From Streptomyces clavuligerus (GTDB lineage Bacteria > Actinomycetota > Actinomycetes > Streptomycetales > Streptomycetaceae): 64,000 nucleotides of DNA. Both the position numbers and the translations under genes were made by a program. The stretch is taken from assembly GCF_005519465.1 (NCBI RefSeq), contig NZ_CP027858.1, positions 5,505,001-5,569,000 of the forward strand. Reading direction: 5' to 3'. This document shows positions 1-10,285 of this stretch, piece after piece; the first letter of the stretch is position 1; every line of letters starts with the position of its first letter. The notes under the pieces are model-generated. The model saw only the letters and a list, made by a program, of their open reading frames with translations. It had not been told where the DNA came from and made no database searches.

Positions 1-1741
<1,741 letters not shown>

Positions 1742-1845
1742 TCAGTTGCTCGCGTCCACTGTGTTAGTTCTGAGGCAACGACTGTTGCCGGTTTCAGTAG
1801 AACCACTTAATTGAAGAGTGTGCTTGTTCGCTCGAAACCGATAGG

Positions 1846-1964
1846 GTTTCGGTGGTTATAGCGTTAGGGAAACGCCCGGTTACATTCCGAACCCGGAAGC
1901 TAAGCCTTTCAGCGCCGATGGTACTGCAGGGGGGACCCTGTGGGAGAGTAGGACGCCGCCGAAC
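1846..1964 (+). rRNA. 5S ribosomal RNA
   Basis: About 119 nt starting GTTTCGGTGGTTATAGCG and ending in CGCCGCCGAAC, typical of actinobacterial 5S rRNA. The 5' and 3' ends are complementary and form helix I, and the inner CCCGGTTACATTCCGAACCC block is the classical loop B/C region. It sits about 105 nt after the 23S gene and directly before a strong terminator, so it is the last gene of this rRNA operon. Ends could shift by one or two bases. Confidence 0.95.
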
Positions 1965-1972
1965 AATATTTC

Positions 1973-2012
1973 AGGACCCGTGGTCCAGCGTTCACGCTGG
2001 ACCACGGGTCCT
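1973..2012 (+). terminator. rRNA operon terminator
   Basis: An 18-bp perfect inverted repeat (1973-1990 and 1995-2012) with a TTCA loop is followed by TTTTTATT, a textbook intrinsic terminator 9 nt after the 5S gene. It ends the rRNA operon and insulates the following protein gene. Confidence 0.93.
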
Positions 2013-2094
2013 TTTTTATTTGCTTTTCTCGAAGCGCGTCCGGGGGCCGGCTGCGCGAGAATGACCGCAGTACCTCAAGACAGGAGTCACCACG

Positions 2095-4281
2095 ATGCCC
2101 ACCAACTCTCCCGACGACCGTCCGGAGCGCGAACCGCGCCGCAGGGACGGCGGTGACCGGGGCGGATACCGTGGTGGTCGCGACGACCGTGACCGTGGTC
2201 CGCGTCGTGATGATGACCGTGGTGGCTACCGTGGGTCTCGTGACGACCGTGGCGGCCGGCCCACCAGCGGTGGCGGCACCGGCGGTGGCGGCTACGGGCG
2301 TCGTGATGACCGTCAGGGTGGCGGTTTCCGCCGCGACGACCGCCAAGGCGGCGGTGGGTTCCGCCGGGACGACCGTCGTGACGACCGTCCCTCGTTCCGC
2401 CGCGATGACGACCGTGGTCCGCGCCGTGATGATGATCGCCCGTCGTTCCGTCGTGATGATGACCGTGGTGGTTACCGTGGGTCTCGTGACGACCGTGGCG
2501 GCCGGCCCTCTGGTGGCGGCACCGGCGGTGGCGGCTACGGGCGTCGTGATGACCGTCAGGGTGGCGGTGGGTTCCGTCGTGATGAGCGTCGTGACGATCG
2601 TCCGTCGTTCCGTCGTGACGATGACCGTGGTCCGCGTCGGGATGACCGGCGTGATGACCGTCAGGGTGGCGGTTTCCGCCGCGACGACCGCCAGGGCGGC
2701 AGTGGCTTCCGCCGTGACGACCGGCGTGACGACCGGCCGTCGTTCCGTCGTGACGATGACCGTGGTCCGCGTCGCGATGACGACCGTGGTCCGCGTCGGG
2801 ATGACCGGCGTGATGACCGTCAGGGTGGCGGTTTCCGCCGCGACGACCGTCAGGGCGGCGGTGGGTTCCGCCGGGACGACCGTGACCGTGGTCCGCGCCG
2901 TGACGACGACCGGCCCTCGTTCCGTCGTGATGATGACCGTGGTGGCTACCGTGGGTCCCGTGACGACCGTGGCGGCCGGCCCTCTGGTGGCGGCACCGGC
3001 GGTGGCGGCTACGGGCGTCGTGATGACCGTCAGGGCGGTGGTGGGTTCCGTCGTGATGAGCGTCGTGACGATCGTCCGTCGTTCCGTCGTGATGACGACC
3101 GTGGTCCGCGTCGGGATGACCGGCGTGATGACCGTCAGGGTGGCGGTTTCCGCCGCGACGACCGTGACCGTGGTCCGCGCCGTGACGACGACCGGCCCTC
3201 GTTCCGTCGTGATGATGACCGTGGTGGTTACCGTGGGTCCCGTGACGACCGCGGTGGTCGGCCCACCGGCGGTGGCGGCTATGGGCGCCGGGACGACCGG
3301 CAGGGCGGCGGCTACCGTGGCTCCCGCGACGACCGGGGCGGGTACGGGCGTCGTGACGACCGCGACCGTCCGGACCGCGAGCCGGTCAAGCGGCTGCCGA
3401 TCCCGGACGACGTCACCGGTGACGAGATCGACCAGGATGTGCGCCAGGAGCTCCAGAGCCTGCCGAAGGGGCTCGCCGAGGATGTCGCCCGCAACCTGGT
3501 CATGGTCGCGCGGCTGATCGACGAGGAGCCCGAGGAGGCGTACGGCTACTCCCGGGTCGCGCTGCGGCTCGCGTCCCGTGTCGCCGCCGTCCGTGAGGCG
3601 GCGGGCTTCGCGGCGTACGCGACGCAGCGGTACACCGAGGCGCTCGCCGAGTTCCGCGCGGCGCGCCGGATGACCGGTGGCGTGGAGCTGTGGCCCGTCA
3701 TGGCCGACTGCGAGCGCGGGCTCGGACGGCCCGAGCGGGCGCTCGCGATGGCCGGTGAGGCCGAGGTGCAGAAGCTGGACAAGGCCGGACAGGTCGAGAT
3801 GCGGCTGGTCGCCGCCGGGGCCCGGCGCGACATGGGGCAGCTCGACGCCGCGATCGTGACGCTCCAGAGCCCGGAGCTGGCCTCCCACTCCGTGCAGCCG
3901 TGGACCGCGCGACTGCGGTACGCGTACGCCGACGCCCTCCAGGCCGCCGGCCGTGAGGACCAGGCGCGGGAGTGGTTCGCCAAGGCGCTGGAGGCGGACA
4001 AGGACGGGTCGACCGACGCGTCCGACCGGCTGGCGGAGCTGGACGGCGTCGAGTTCGTCGACGCGTTCGACACGGAGGCCGAGGACACCGAGGCCGCAGA
4101 CACCGCCGACAGCGGTGCCGAGGCGACCGGGGCGGCTGCCGAAGAGGTGACCGCCGCGGTCGAGGAGACCCCGGAGGTCGAGATCTCGGACGAGCTGTCC
4201 GCGGACATCGTCGAGGCCGCCGACGCCGCCGTCGAGGCTGACGACGACGCCGAGGGCGAGCAGGGCGGCAAGACCGCGTAG
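2095..4281 (+). CDS. RD/RG-repeat protein with C-terminal TPR region
   Basis: A 728-residue protein. Residues about 20-425 are nearly only Arg, Asp and Gly, built from nested units such as RRDDRQGGGFRRDD and RDDDRGGYRGSRDD. Residues about 440-650 form an alpha-helical, TPR-like region (alternating Ala-rich helices with A-L-A-x-A patterns), and the last 70 residues are very acidic. The ATG has an AGGAG 8 nt upstream. The repeat half resembles RGG-type disordered RNA-binding tails, and the gene lies directly after an rRNA operon, so an RNA-related role is possible but is inference. TPR-bearing proteins next to rRNA genes are known in Streptomyces, but no function is established to my knowledge. 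Two 248-bp blocks inside the gene are about 97% identical. Confidence 0.85.
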   Translation: MPTNSPDDRPEREPRRRDGGDRGGYRGGRDDRDRGPRRDDDRGGYRGSRDDRGGRPTSGGGTGGGGYGRRDDRQGGGFRRDDRQGGGGFRRDDRRDDRPSFRRDDDRGPRRDDDRPSFRRDDDRGGYRGSRDDRGGRPSGGGTGGGGYGRRDDRQGGGGFRRDERRDDRPSFRRDDDRGPRRDDRRDDRQGGGFRRDDRQGGSGFRRDDRRDDRPSFRRDDDRGPRRDDDRGPRRDDRRDDRQGGGFRRDDRQGGGGFRRDDRDRGPRRDDDRPSFRRDDDRGGYRGSRDDRGGRPSGGGTGGGGYGRRDDRQGGGGFRRDERRDDRPSFRRDDDRGPRRDDRRDDRQGGGFRRDDRDRGPRRDDDRPSFRRDDDRGGYRGSRDDRGGRPTGGGGYGRRDDRQGGGYRGSRDDRGGYGRRDDRDRPDREPVKRLPIPDDVTGDEIDQDVRQELQSLPKGLAEDVARNLVMVARLIDEEPEEAYGYSRVALRLASRVAAVREAAGFAAYATQRYTEALAEFRAARRMTGGVELWPVMADCERGLGRPERALAMAGEAEVQKLDKAGQVEMRLVAAGARRDMGQLDAAIVTLQSPELASHSVQPWTARLRYAYADALQAAGREDQAREWFAKALEADKDGSTDASDRLAELDGVEFVDAFDTEAEDTEAADTADSGAEATGAAAEEVTAAVEETPEVEISDELSADIVEAADAAVEADDDAEGEQGGKTA
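2443..3164 (+). repeat. Nested direct repeats inside the RD/RG gene
   Basis: The block 2443-2690 reappears at 2917-3164 with an offset of 474 nt (158 codons) and only about six or seven differences. Shorter units with the core CGTGATGACCGTCAGGG recur from about 2160 to 3370. All offsets keep the reading frame, so copy number can change by recombination or slippage without breaking the protein. Confidence 0.85.
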
Positions 4282-4306
4282 GCGGAGCCCACAGGAAGCG
4301 AAGAGG

Positions 4307-4338
4307 AGAGGGCGGTCCGGGTTCCCGGGCCGCCCTCT
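4307..4338 (+). terminator. Bidirectional terminator between convergent genes
   Basis: A 15-bp stem (4307-4321 with 4324-4338, one G-T pair, 2-nt loop) lies 25 nt after the TPR gene stop and 12 nt before the end of the convergent DUF1015 gene. It is followed by a pyrimidine tract on the plus strand. Position and symmetry suggest it ends both transcripts. Confidence 0.75.
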
Positions 4339-4350
4339 TCCCTTTCCGGG

Positions 4351-5631
4351 TCAGTTCCCCGGCAGCCGTCTCAGGACCAGGCCCGTCGCGGGCTTCGGGC
4401 CGAACGAGGTCGACTTGCGGGGCATGGTGACCCCCTGCCGGGCCAGTTCCCGCACGACTTCCTCCCGCACCGGATGCATCAGGACCGCCGTGGAGCCGTG
4501 GCGTTCGGCCTGGGTGACGACGGCGTCGGTGTGGTGGATGTACGCGATGTGCTCCGGGGTGTCCGGGATCTTCCAGATGTGGTCGATCAGGGTGGAGTGG
4601 AGGACGGTCGCGTCCAGCGCACGCCAGGCGTCGGGCCGGTCCCCGGGCACGGTGCGGGCGAGCAGCTCCGGGTCGGGGCGGTCCACCAGGTGGAAGGTGC
4701 CGTCCCCGGCGAGGAGGAAGGCATTGCCCTCGGCGGCGGCCCCGGCGAGCGCGTCCAAGGCCTCGGTCAGCGGGGTGTCGAGCCGCCGGACGCGGAAGGT
4801 GTCGCCGAGCGCGGTGAGGGCGTCGGCGACGGGGAGCCGGTGGAGCAGCCGGTGGATGGCGCGGACGCGCAGCGGGTAGCGGGCGGTGTCGACGAGGAGG
4901 ACCAGTCCGTACTCCCAGGGGCCGGGCGCGGAGTGCTCGGCGCGCAGCCGCAGATAGGTCGCCCAGCGGTGGTGGCCGTCGGCGATGAGGGCCTGATGGG
5001 TGGCGAGGTCCGCGTCGATCCCGCTGAGGTCGTGGGGGTCCGTGACCGCCCAGAGCCGGTGGCTGACGCCGTCCTCGGTGGTGGTGGCGAGCAGCGGGGG
5101 CCGCCGCACGGTCCGTTCGACGACGGCGGCGGTGCCGGTGGTCCGGCCGTCGCCCCGGTAGGTCAGCAGCAGGGGTTCCAGGTTGGCGGCGGTGGTGCGC
5201 ATGAGGTCGGCGCGGTCGGCGACGATCTCGGCCATCACGTCCTCGTGGGGGAGGACGATGCCTTCGGCGGGTTCGGAGAGGGCGAGCGCGCCGATCACGC
5301 CGCGCTGGAGGGCGTCCCCGTCGCGCTGTTCGTACACGTACAGGGCGGGTTCGGGGTCCTGGGCGAGGATGCCTTCGGTGAGCCAGCGGGCGAGGGTGTC
5401 GGCCGCTTTGCGGTGGCGTTCGGCGGGGGTGGCCGCCTGGGGGAGGATCAGTCGGACGATGTTGTGCGGGTCCGACGATTCGAGGTGGACGAGCCCGTCG
5501 GGCCTGACGACGACGTCGTACGGCGGTGAGGTCACGGCGGCGAGCGAGCCGACCCGCTGGGGGACATAGCGCAGCCCTCGGAAGGGCTTCAGTCGCAGGC
5601 CGTCGTCGGCCGCGGGACCTTCGCAGTTCAT
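4351..5631 (-). CDS. DUF1015 family protein
   Basis: A 426-residue protein that opens with the LKPFRGLRY and SPPYDVV motifs of the DUF1015 family; later DGHHRWATYLR is the family's conserved D-G-H-H-R block. DUF1015 proteins are soluble and of unknown biochemical function. No Shine-Dalgarno precedes the ATG; instead TACGAT lies 6 nt before it on the coding strand, the spacing of a -10 box whose transcript would start at the ATG. That favours this start over an in-frame ATG 27 nt further up. It is divergent from the HAD phosphatase gene, with 72 nt between them. Confidence 0.88.
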   Translation of the reverse strand: MNCEGPAADDGLRLKPFRGLRYVPQRVGSLAAVTSPPYDVVVRPDGLVHLESSDPHNIVRLILPQAATPAERHRKAADTLARWLTEGILAQDPEPALYVYEQRDGDALQRGVIGALALSEPAEGIVLPHEDVMAEIVADRADLMRTTAANLEPLLLTYRGDGRTTGTAAVVERTVRRPPLLATTTEDGVSHRLWAVTDPHDLSGIDADLATHQALIADGHHRWATYLRLRAEHSAPGPWEYGLVLLVDTARYPLRVRAIHRLLHRLPVADALTALGDTFRVRRLDTPLTEALDALAGAAAEGNAFLLAGDGTFHLVDRPDPELLARTVPGDRPDAWRALDATVLHSTLIDHIWKIPDTPEHIAYIHHTDAVVTQAERHGSTAVLMHPVREEVVRELARQGVTMPRKSTSFGPKPATGLVLRRLPGN

Positions 5632-5703
5632 CCGTGCATCGTATGTGGGACCGGGCATGGGCGATGATCGGGAAAGTGAAAGACGAGGGAGAGGCGAGAG
5701 GCG

Positions 5704-6759
5704 ATGCCGATGCAGCAGGAGATCAGGACCCGGCCGGGCGCGAGTGAGGGGGCGCTGAGCCAGGCGTACGACACCGCGCTGCTGGATCTGGACGGTGTGG
5801 TGTACGCGGGGGGCGAGGCGATCGCCCACGCCGTGGACTCGCTGCTGGTGGCGCGGGACGGCGGGATGCGGCTGGCGTATGTCACCAACAACGCGCTGCG
5901 ACCTCCGGATGTGGTGGCGGCCCACCTCACCGAGCTGGGGCTGGCGGCGGACGCGGCGGAGGTCATCAACTCCGCGCAGGCGGTCGCGCGGCTCATCTCC
6001 GAGCAGGTGCCGGAGGGTTCGCGGGTGCTGGTGATCGGCGGGGAGGGGCTGCGGGTCGCGCTGCGGGAGCGGGGGCTCGTACCGGTGGAGTCGGCGGACG
6101 ACGACCCGGCGGCCGTGGTGCAGGGGTACGGCGGGCCGGAGCTGCCGTGGGGCCGGTTCGGGGAGGCGTGCCTCGCGATCGCGCGGGGGGTGCCGTGGTT
6201 CGCGTCCAACACCGATCTGACGATCCCGAACGCGCGGGGCATCGTCCCGGGCAACGGTGCGGCCGTCGAGGTGGTGCGGATCGCGACCGGGGCTGAGCCG
6301 CAGGTGGCGGGGAAGCCGTTGCCGCCGATGCACCGCGAGACGATTCTGCGGACGGGGGCCCGTACCCCGCTGGTGGTGGGGGACCGGCTGGACACCGACA
6401 TCGAGGGGGCGTTCAACGGCGGGGTCGATTCGCTGCTGGTGATGACGGGGGTGACGGACGGGGCCGCGCTGCTGGCCGCGGAGCCCCGGCACCGGCCGAC
6501 CTATGTGGACGCCGATCTCCGGGGGCTGCTGCGGGGCCAGCCCGAGGTCTCCGGCGCCGACGGCGGGTTCGTGTGCGGGGGGTGGACCGCGTCCGTCCGG
6601 GGAGCCGGTGCGGAGCGGTCCGGTGCCGGACTGGTCCTGGAGGGGGACGGAGACCCGGTGGACGGGCTCCGGGCGCTGTGCGCCGCGGCGTGGACATACG
6701 CGGGTGACGGGGTCTGCGGGCTGGACCCGGCGAAGGCGCTGTCCCGTCTGGGGTGGTGA
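5704..6759 (+). CDS. HAD-superfamily (NagD-like) sugar-phosphatase
   Basis: A 351-residue HAD hydrolase of subclass IIA. Visible motifs: DxD motif I in LLDLDGVVY (about residue 25), motif II in YVTNNA, the motif III lysine in AGKPLPP, and motif IV VVGDRLDTDIEGA (about 225-237), with the cap domain between motifs II and III. Relatives (NagD, AraL, phosphoglycolate or 4-nitrophenyl phosphatases) dephosphorylate small metabolites; the substrate cannot be read from sequence. The C-terminal 80 residues are less conserved. A purine-rich GAGGGAGAGG precedes the ATG. Confidence 0.88.
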   Translation: MPMQQEIRTRPGASEGALSQAYDTALLDLDGVVYAGGEAIAHAVDSLLVARDGGMRLAYVTNNALRPPDVVAAHLTELGLAADAAEVINSAQAVARLISEQVPEGSRVLVIGGEGLRVALRERGLVPVESADDDPAAVVQGYGGPELPWGRFGEACLAIARGVPWFASNTDLTIPNARGIVPGNGAAVEVVRIATGAEPQVAGKPLPPMHRETILRTGARTPLVVGDRLDTDIEGAFNGGVDSLLVMTGVTDGAALLAAEPRHRPTYVDADLRGLLRGQPEVSGADGGFVCGGWTASVRGAGAERSGAGLVLEGDGDPVDGLRALCAAAWTYAGDGVCGLDPAKALSRLGW

Positions 6760-6783
6760 CGGCCCGGCCGGACCCGGGGAAGG

Positions 6784-6802
6784 ATAGGTTAGCCTAACTT
6801 CG
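6784..6802 (+). promoter_or_regulatory. Iron box (DmdR/DtxR-type operator)
   Basis: The 19-mer centred on TAGGTTAGCCTAACTT matches the DtxR/DmdR consensus TTAGGTTAGGCTAACCTAA at 14 of 19 positions by my alignment. It lies 131 nt before the ABC ATPase gene, which fits iron-dependent repression of a siderophore transporter gene. Confidence 0.82.
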
Positions 6803-6933
6803 TACCGGCCGACTGTGCGCCAGGCCGTGTGACCCCAGTCCGTGTGACCCCCGGTCCGCGTGCCGCGTGCCCCGCGCCCCTCCCGGCAACGCGGCACGCG
6901 GTACGCGGCCTTCGATCCAGGAGCACCACCACG

Positions 6934-7773
6934 ATGCAGCGCCTCACCGCGGAATCGGTCACCCTCAGCTATGACCGGCGCGTCATCGCCGAGAATCTGT
7001 CGGTGGAGATACCCGACAACTCGTTCACGGTGATCGTCGGCCCCAACGCCTGTGGCAAGTCGACCCTGCTGCGGGCGCTGTCGCGGATGCTCAAGCCCGC
7101 CGAGGGGCGGGTGCTGCTGGACGGTCAGGCCATCCACTCGCTCCCCGCGAAGAAGGTCGCGCGGACGCTGGGCCTGCTGCCCCAGTCGTCCATCGCGCCC
7201 GACGGGATCACCGTCGCGGATCTGGTGGCGCGGGGCCGGTTCCCGCACCAGGGGCTGCTGCGGCAGTGGTCCCCCGAGGACGAGCGGATCGTCCGGGAGT
7301 CGATGGAGGCGACCGGCGTCGATCCGCTCGCGGAGCGGTATGTCGACGAGTTGTCGGGCGGGCAGCGGCAGCGGGTGTGGATCGCGATGGCGCTCGCCCA
7401 GCAGACGCCCCTGCTGCTGCTGGACGAGCCGACGACCTTCCTCGACATCCAGCACCAGCTCGAAGTGCTGGACCTCTGCGCGGAACTGCACGAGACCCAG
7501 GGGCGGACCCTGGTGGCGGTGTTGCACGACCTCAACCAGGCCGCCCGGTACGCCACGCATCTCATCGCGCTGCACGGGGGCGCTGTCGTCGCCGAGGGAC
7601 CGCCGTCGGAGGTGGTCACGGCGGAGCTGGTGGAGCGGGTCTTCGGGGTGCGCAGCCAGGTCATCGAGGACCCGGAGTCGGGGACGCCGCTGGTGGTGCC
7701 GGTGGCGCGGAGGAAGCCGGGTGCGCGGCGGGCGGGTGTGACGGCGGACGTGGTGGCCGACGTGGCGACGTAG
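6934..7773 (+). CDS. Siderophore-type ABC transporter ATPase
   Basis: A 279-residue ATPase of the FecE/FepC/FhuC group, which powers uptake of iron-siderophore or cobalamin-like complexes from the cytoplasmic side of the membrane. Walker A GPNACGKST (residues 36-44), the ABC signature LSGGQRQRV (about 139-147), Walker B LLLLDEPT and the H-loop VLHDLN are intact. The ATG has CCAGGAG upstream. An iron box precedes it. No permease or binding-protein gene is next to it, so it probably serves permeases encoded elsewhere, as MsiK-like or orphan ATPases can. The last 30 residues are a divergent basic tail. Confidence 0.92.
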   Translation: MQRLTAESVTLSYDRRVIAENLSVEIPDNSFTVIVGPNACGKSTLLRALSRMLKPAEGRVLLDGQAIHSLPAKKVARTLGLLPQSSIAPDGITVADLVARGRFPHQGLLRQWSPEDERIVRESMEATGVDPLAERYVDELSGGQRQRVWIAMALAQQTPLLLLDEPTTFLDIQHQLEVLDLCAELHETQGRTLVAVLHDLNQAARYATHLIALHGGAVVAEGPPSEVVTAELVERVFGVRSQVIEDPESGTPLVVPVARRKPGARRAGVTADVVADVAT

Positions 7774-7810
7774 CCGCGGGCCTGTCCGCCGCGGGTGCGG
7801 GACGCGGTCG

Positions 7811-8158
7811 CTACAGCAGGGTTCTGAGGCGGAGCAGATCGCGGAAACCGGCCTCCAGCCGGACCCGGCCACCGGCCCACGCCTTCGCGAAGTCCAGCCG
7901 CCCGTCCACGAGGGCCACCAGGTCGTCGCCCGTCATCGCGAGCCGGATCTGCGCCTTCTCGCGGGGCGGGCCCGCCTGGGTGTCGAGCACGGTGATCGAG
8001 CCGTTCCGCAGCCGTCCGGTGAACGTGAGGTCCAGGTCCCGGACATGGCAGCTGAGCGACCGGTCGAGAGCGGTCGCGCTGCGGACGTCTCCGTCCGCGC
8101 GGGTGAGGTTGTCGCTGAGTCGCTGGAGTGCGCTGCGGCACTCGTCCATCGTCGCCAT
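7811..8158 (-). CDS. SCP2 sterol-binding-like small protein
   Basis: A 115-residue protein resembling the SCP2/sterol-transfer fold used for binding apolar ligands: an amphipathic N-terminal helix (ECRSALQRLSDNL), central strands with a TFTGRLRNGSITVLD stretch, and the C-terminal MTGDDLVALVDGRLDFAKAWAGGRVRLEG-like segment, in which the D-L-x-x-L-x-x-G-x-L-D and A-x-x-x-G-x-V pattern is characteristic. It converges on the ABC ATPase gene (37 nt apart) and is divergent from the next gene with only 42 nt between starts. Ligand and role are unknown. Confidence 0.8.
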   Translation of the reverse strand: MATMDECRSALQRLSDNLTRADGDVRSATALDRSLSCHVRDLDLTFTGRLRNGSITVLDTQAGPPREKAQIRLAMTGDDLVALVDGRLDFAKAWAGGRVRLEAGFRDLLRLRTLL

Positions 8159-8200
8159 CGTGATCGACGGTACCGCAGCGCTTCACGGTAGCGTCGGGGT

Positions 8201-8551
8201 ATGAGCGATGTGATGCCAGAGGCGGCGGAGATGCCTGGGGCGGGGGAGCCGGTCCATCCGGGCCCGGTCCCTTCTGCCGCTGCCGTCCCCGCGGTGCCGG
8301 TGCCGGAGCCGGGGCACTGGGGGCCGGAGCCCCTGGGGGTGCGGAGGACACCCACCGGCGACGCCCGGATCGACGCCCTCCTGGAACGGCTGGCCGATGC
8401 CGACCACCTCCCGGCGGAGGGACATCCGCAGGTGTACGAGGATGTACACCGGGGACTGCGTGAAGCGCTCGACGCGCTGGACGCACCCCCCGGACCCGCG
8501 CCCGCACCGGCGGGACCGACGCCTTCACCCCCGTACGACCTCAGGAGCTGA
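8201..8551 (+). CDS. Small hypothetical protein upstream of tlyA
   Basis: A 116-residue protein: a Pro/Ala/Glu-rich disordered first half, a short helical middle (ARIDALLERLADADHL, then YEDVHRGLREALDALD) and a Pro-rich end. No enzyme motif is visible. It sits just before tlyA, whose start is 7 nt after its stop, so the two are likely co-transcribed; such a small protein is a common tlyA neighbour in Streptomyces. TAGCGT lies 6 nt before the ATG and there is no Shine-Dalgarno, so the message may be leaderless. Confidence 0.72.
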   Translation: MSDVMPEAAEMPGAGEPVHPGPVPSAAAVPAVPVPEPGHWGPEPLGVRRTPTGDARIDALLERLADADHLPAEGHPQVYEDVHRGLREALDALDAPPGPAPAPAGPTPSPPYDLRS

Positions 8552-8558
8552 ACCGCAC

Positions 8559-9374
8559 GTGGCAGGAGCCGCCCGCCGCCGTCTCGACGCCGAACTGGTA
8601 CGCCGCAGCCTCGCGCGCTCACGGGAGCACGCGGCCCAGCTGATCGCCGCCGGGCGGGTGACCGTCGGCGGCGCCGTCGCCACCAAGTCGGCCACCCAGG
8701 TCGAGACCAGCGCGGCCATCGTCGTCTCCGCCGACGCGGACGACCCCGACTACGTCTCGCGCGGCGGTCACAAGCTGGCCGGGGCGCTGGCGGCGTTCGT
8801 CCCGCTCGGGCTCCGGGTCGAGGGGCGGCGGGCGCTGGACGCGGGCGCGTCCACGGGAGGGTTCACCGATGTGCTGCTGCGCGCGGGCGCGGACCGTGTC
8901 GTCGCCGTCGACGTCGGCTACGGCCAGCTCGCCTGGTCGCTCCAGAGCGACGACCGCGTCACCGTCAAGGACCGGACCAATGTCCGGGAGCTGACCCTGG
9001 AGACGATCGACGGCCTGCCGGTCGACCTGGTGGTCGGGGACCTCTCCTTCATCCCGCTCGGACTGGTCCTGCCCGCCCTCGTCCGCGTCTCGGCGCCCGG
9101 CGCCGATCTGGTGCTGATGGTCAAGCCGCAGTTCGAGGTGGGCAAGGAACGGCTGGGCAGCGGCGGTGTGGTGCGCAGCGCCGAACTGCGCAAGGAGGCG
9201 GTGCGGACGGTGGCCGCGCGCGCGGCGGAGCTGGGGCTCGGTGTGTTGGGAGTCACCGCCAGCCCGCTCCCCGGACCGTCCGGAAACGTCGAATACTTTC
9301 TGTGGCTCAGGGCCGGGGGGCCCGAACTCGACCCGGCCGATCTCGACCGAGCAGTGGCGGAGGGACCTCGTTGA
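8559..9374 (+). CDS. tlyA: TlyA rRNA 2'-O-methyltransferase
   Basis: A 271-residue TlyA-family protein: an N-terminal S4 RNA-binding domain (residues 1-60, RRRLDAELVRRSLARSREHA) and an FtsJ-like methyltransferase domain with SAM motif DAGASTGGFTDVLL (about 91-104), VDVGYGQLAW and GDLSFIPLGLVLP. TlyA methylates ribose of 16S C1409 and 23S C1920 (E. coli numbering) and confers capreomycin/viomycin susceptibility in mycobacteria. The GTG start has TCAGGAG 11 nt upstream. Its TGA overlaps the nadK start (TTGA), indicating translational coupling. Confidence 0.93.
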   Translation: MAGAARRRLDAELVRRSLARSREHAAQLIAAGRVTVGGAVATKSATQVETSAAIVVSADADDPDYVSRGGHKLAGALAAFVPLGLRVEGRRALDAGASTGGFTDVLLRAGADRVVAVDVGYGQLAWSLQSDDRVTVKDRTNVRELTLETIDGLPVDLVVGDLSFIPLGLVLPALVRVSAPGADLVLMVKPQFEVGKERLGSGGVVRSAELRKEAVRTVAARAAELGLGVLGVTASPLPGPSGNVEYFLWLRAGGPELDPADLDRAVAEGPR

Positions 9375-10285
9375 CCACATCAGGCACAACGTCGGAGCGC
9401 AGGGTCTTCCTTCTCGCGCACACCGGGCGGCCGGCCGCGATCCGCAGCGCCGAACTCGTCGTCCAGGGGCTGCTGCGCTCCGGTCTGAAGGTCCGGGTGC
9501 TGCGTTCGGAGGCCGCCGATCTGCCGCTGCCGTCGTCCGTGGAGACCGTGCCCGAGGCGACACCCGATGTCCTGGAGGGCTGTGAGCTGCTGATCGTCCT
9601 CGGCGGGGACGGGACGCTGCTGCGGGGCGCCGCGTTCGCGCGGGCCTCCGGGGTGCCGATGCTCGGGGTCAACCTGGGGCGGGTCGGGTTTCTCGCCGAG
9701 GCCGAGCGGGACGACCTCGACAAGGTCGTGGACCGGGTGGTGACCCGCGCCTACGAGGTCGAGGAGCGGATGACCATCGACGTCCTGGTGCGCAGCAACG
9801 GCGATGTCGTGCACCGCGACTGGGCGCTGAACGAGGCGGCCGTGCAGAAGGTGTCGCCCGAGCGGATGCTGGAGGCGGTCCTTGAGGTCGACGGGCGGCC
9901 GGTGACGGCGTTCGGGTGCGACGGCATCGTCTGCGCCACGCCGACCGGTTCCACGGCGTACGCGTTCTCGGCGGGCGGCCCGGTGGTGTGGCCGGAGGTC
10001 GAGGCGCTACTGATGGTCCCGATCAGCGCGCACGCCCTGTTCGCCAAGCCGCTGGTGACGTCGCCGACGTCGGTCCTGGCGGTGGAGGTGCAGCCGCACA
10101 CCCCGCACGGGGTGCTGTGGTGCGACGGGCGCCGGACCGTGGAGCTGCCGCCGGGGGCGCGGGTGGAGGTGCGCCGGGGCGCGGTGCCGGTACGGCTGGC
10201 CCGGCTGCACCACGCCTCGTTCACCGACCGGCTGGTGGCGAAGTTCGCGCTGCCGGTGTCGGGGTGGCGGGGCGCGCCGCGCTGA
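9371..10285 (+). CDS. nadK: NAD kinase
   Basis: A 304-residue ATP-NAD kinase that makes NADP+ in the cytoplasm. Diagnostic motifs: LGGDGTLL (about 77-84), the NLGRVGFLAE segment, the NE-containing LNEAAVQK and the glycine-rich CATPTGSTAYAFSAGGP block. I chose the TTG at 9371 because it overlaps the tlyA stop in the TTGA arrangement, and family members begin a few residues before the RRVFLLAHTGR strand. The tlyA-nadK-recN order is widely conserved in actinobacteria. Confidence 0.94.
   Translation: MTTSGTTSERRVFLLAHTGRPAAIRSAELVVQGLLRSGLKVRVLRSEAADLPLPSSVETVPEATPDVLEGCELLIVLGGDGTLLRGAAFARASGVPMLGVNLGRVGFLAEAERDDLDKVVDRVVTRAYEVEERMTIDVLVRSNGDVVHRDWALNEAAVQKVSPERMLEAVLEVDGRPVTAFGCDGIVCATPTGSTAYAFSAGGPVVWPEVEALLMVPISAHALFAKPLVTSPTSVLAVEVQPHTPHGVLWCDGRRTVELPPGARVEVRRGAVPVRLARLHHASFTDRLVAKFALPVSGWRGAPR

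Noticed and set aside
1742..1845. tRNA in the 23S-5S spacer
   Set aside because: No cloverleaf, T-loop GTTCGAATC-like text or CCA end is visible.
2160..3370. CRISPR-like regular repeats
   Set aside because: The repeats are coding, in frame, of variable unit length and without unique spacers.
5659..7872. Very long minus-strand open frame continuing upstream of DUF1015
   Set aside because: It runs opposite the HAD phosphatase and ABC ATPase genes, which have full family motifs; only the DUF1015 part is real.
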